Below the pieces are notes generated by a model. The model searched no databases. It saw only the letters and a list, made by a program, of their open reading frames with translations, and was not told where the DNA came from. DNA of 5,918 nucleotides from a bacterium. GTDB lineage: Bacteria > Patescibacteriota > Minisyncoccia > UBA6257 > GWB1-50-10. Shown in pieces: positions 5,456 through 5,918 of the stretch (its first letter is position 1; the number at the start of each line of letters is the position of its first letter). The stretch covers positions 1 through 5,918 of the forward strand of contig JAKAGX010000035.1 in NCBI GenBank assembly GCA_021825465.1. Direction: 5' to 3'. The translations under genes were made by a program, and so were the position numbers.

Positions 5456-5918
5456 TTACTGACCCGTACCACCCTTCAATAAATTCTCGATCTCAAGGAC
5501 CTTGGATTCCGCCACCCCGAAGGCGTTCAAGAGATTGACCACGGAGGAAACTTGAGCAGGGGTGAAACTCGGACCGGATTGCATCTTCTCGATCATCGCC
5601 TTCGTCTTCGGTCCCACATGCCCCCAGCCGGTGGTCCAGGCCGTTCCGGAGCACACAATGTGCTCCTTACACTGGAATTCTTTGACTGCCTTGAGGGTTA
5701 AAGGGCCGAAATATCCGGTCTCGAGGTTTTTCGGGAAGAGATTTTGCGAAGCGAGGAATTCCTGAAGGGTCTTATTGGTGGTATCCGTCCTTCCATATGT
5801 CGGAATAAAAGAAAGGCGGAAAATGGGGGCCACGACAGGCGCGGAAGCGGACGGGGATGATTTTTGGGGAGGATTGTTCTGAAGTATTTGAAAGACCTCC
5901 GGAGAATATCCGCCTCCC
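5456..5918 (-). CDS. Peptidoglycan-binding domain protein, C-terminal part, 5' end outside the window
   Basis: The frame is open through to the right edge, so the GTG at 5833 is not the start; 153 residues are visible. They begin with GGGYSPEVFQILQ, then a Pro/Ser/Ala linker (about residues 16-31). A PG_binding_1-type domain follows at about 48-112: NKTLQEFLASQ, TGYFGPLTLKAVKEFQ (67-82) and GHVGPKTKAMIEKM. This fold binds peptidoglycan in cell-wall enzymes. Two cysteines (83 and 89) flank the short loop after the main helix and could form a disulfide, suggesting an extracellular protein. The C-terminal tail SFTPAQVSSVVNLLNAFG and a second amphipathic helix make a small helical hairpin, of a type I associate with CPR surface proteins; its role is unknown. 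The catalytic or anchoring N-terminal part lies outside the window. The gene ends 15 bases before the kinase start. Confidence 0.85.
   Translation of the reverse strand, partial: GGGYSPEVFQILQNNPPQKSSPSASAPVVAPIFRLSFIPTYGRTDTTNKTLQEFLASQNLFPKNLETGYFGPLTLKAVKEFQCKEHIVCSGTAWTTGWGHVGPKTKAMIEKMQSGPSFTPAQVSSVVNLLNAFGVAESKVLEIENLLKGGTGQ

Noticed and set aside
5831..5833. GTG as the start codon of the peptidoglycan-binding protein
   Set aside because: The same frame continues upstream to the edge with a plausible Pro/Ser linker, so this is an internal Val codon.
1..5918. CRISPR array, tRNA or rRNA genes
   Set aside because: No regularly spaced direct repeats and no tRNA-like or rRNA-like sequence were noticed on either strand by eye.

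Overview
This window looks like a piece of a Candidate Phyla Radiation (Patescibacteria, Parcubacteria-type) chromosome. That is an inference from several traits seen together: a release factor RF1 without its N-terminal domain, a proline/serine-linked peptidoglycan-binding protein and an MltB-like lytic transglycosylase of the style common in that group, a 417-residue protein with no recognisable domain, no clear Shine-Dalgarno sequences, and A+T-rich self-complementary spacers between genes of mixed base composition. TAA, TAG and TGA are all used as stops, so the standard bacterial code is assumed.

Layout. From 1 to 439 the + strand carries the C-terminal end of a lytic murein transglycosylase that begins outside the window. 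From 440 to 751 there is no credible gene; instead two large inverted-repeat structures lie back to back around an A+T-rich core (591-613), where the + strand gene and the - strand gene cluster converge. From 752 to the right edge every gene is on the - strand and reads right to left: a peptidoglycan-binding domain protein (5' end missing), a PfkB-family sugar kinase, the unknown 417-residue protein, a class II fructose-bisphosphate-type aldolase, a membrane-anchored SAM-dependent methyltransferase, and a short RF1 (prfA). Gaps are 15 nt (5441-5455), 6 nt (4403-4408), about 99 nt (3050-3148), a 1-nt overlap (2162) and 121 nt (1484-1604). This suggests one or more transcripts, with possible internal promoters in the two long A+T-rich spacers.

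Function. The kinase and aldolase are natural glycolytic partners and may supply and split a sugar bisphosphate. RF1 is a translation gene. The two edge genes concern the cell wall. The methyltransferase has a FAM173-like layout: one N-terminal membrane helix, a PYVP motif and a DFGSGDGR SAM site.

The most unusual signal is at the gene ends. At three of the four - strand or + strand 3' ends with a long spacer, an inverted repeat starts at or inside the stop codon, so the near arm is the gene end itself and the far arm is a reverse-complement copy 36 to 125 nt away. At 437-590 this folds on paper into a compact three-way junction; at 614-758 an 18-nt perfect copy of the prfA end encloses a purine-rich GAGCG core. 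These may be terminators, 3' UTR structures or relics of inverted duplication. The sequence alone does not decide.
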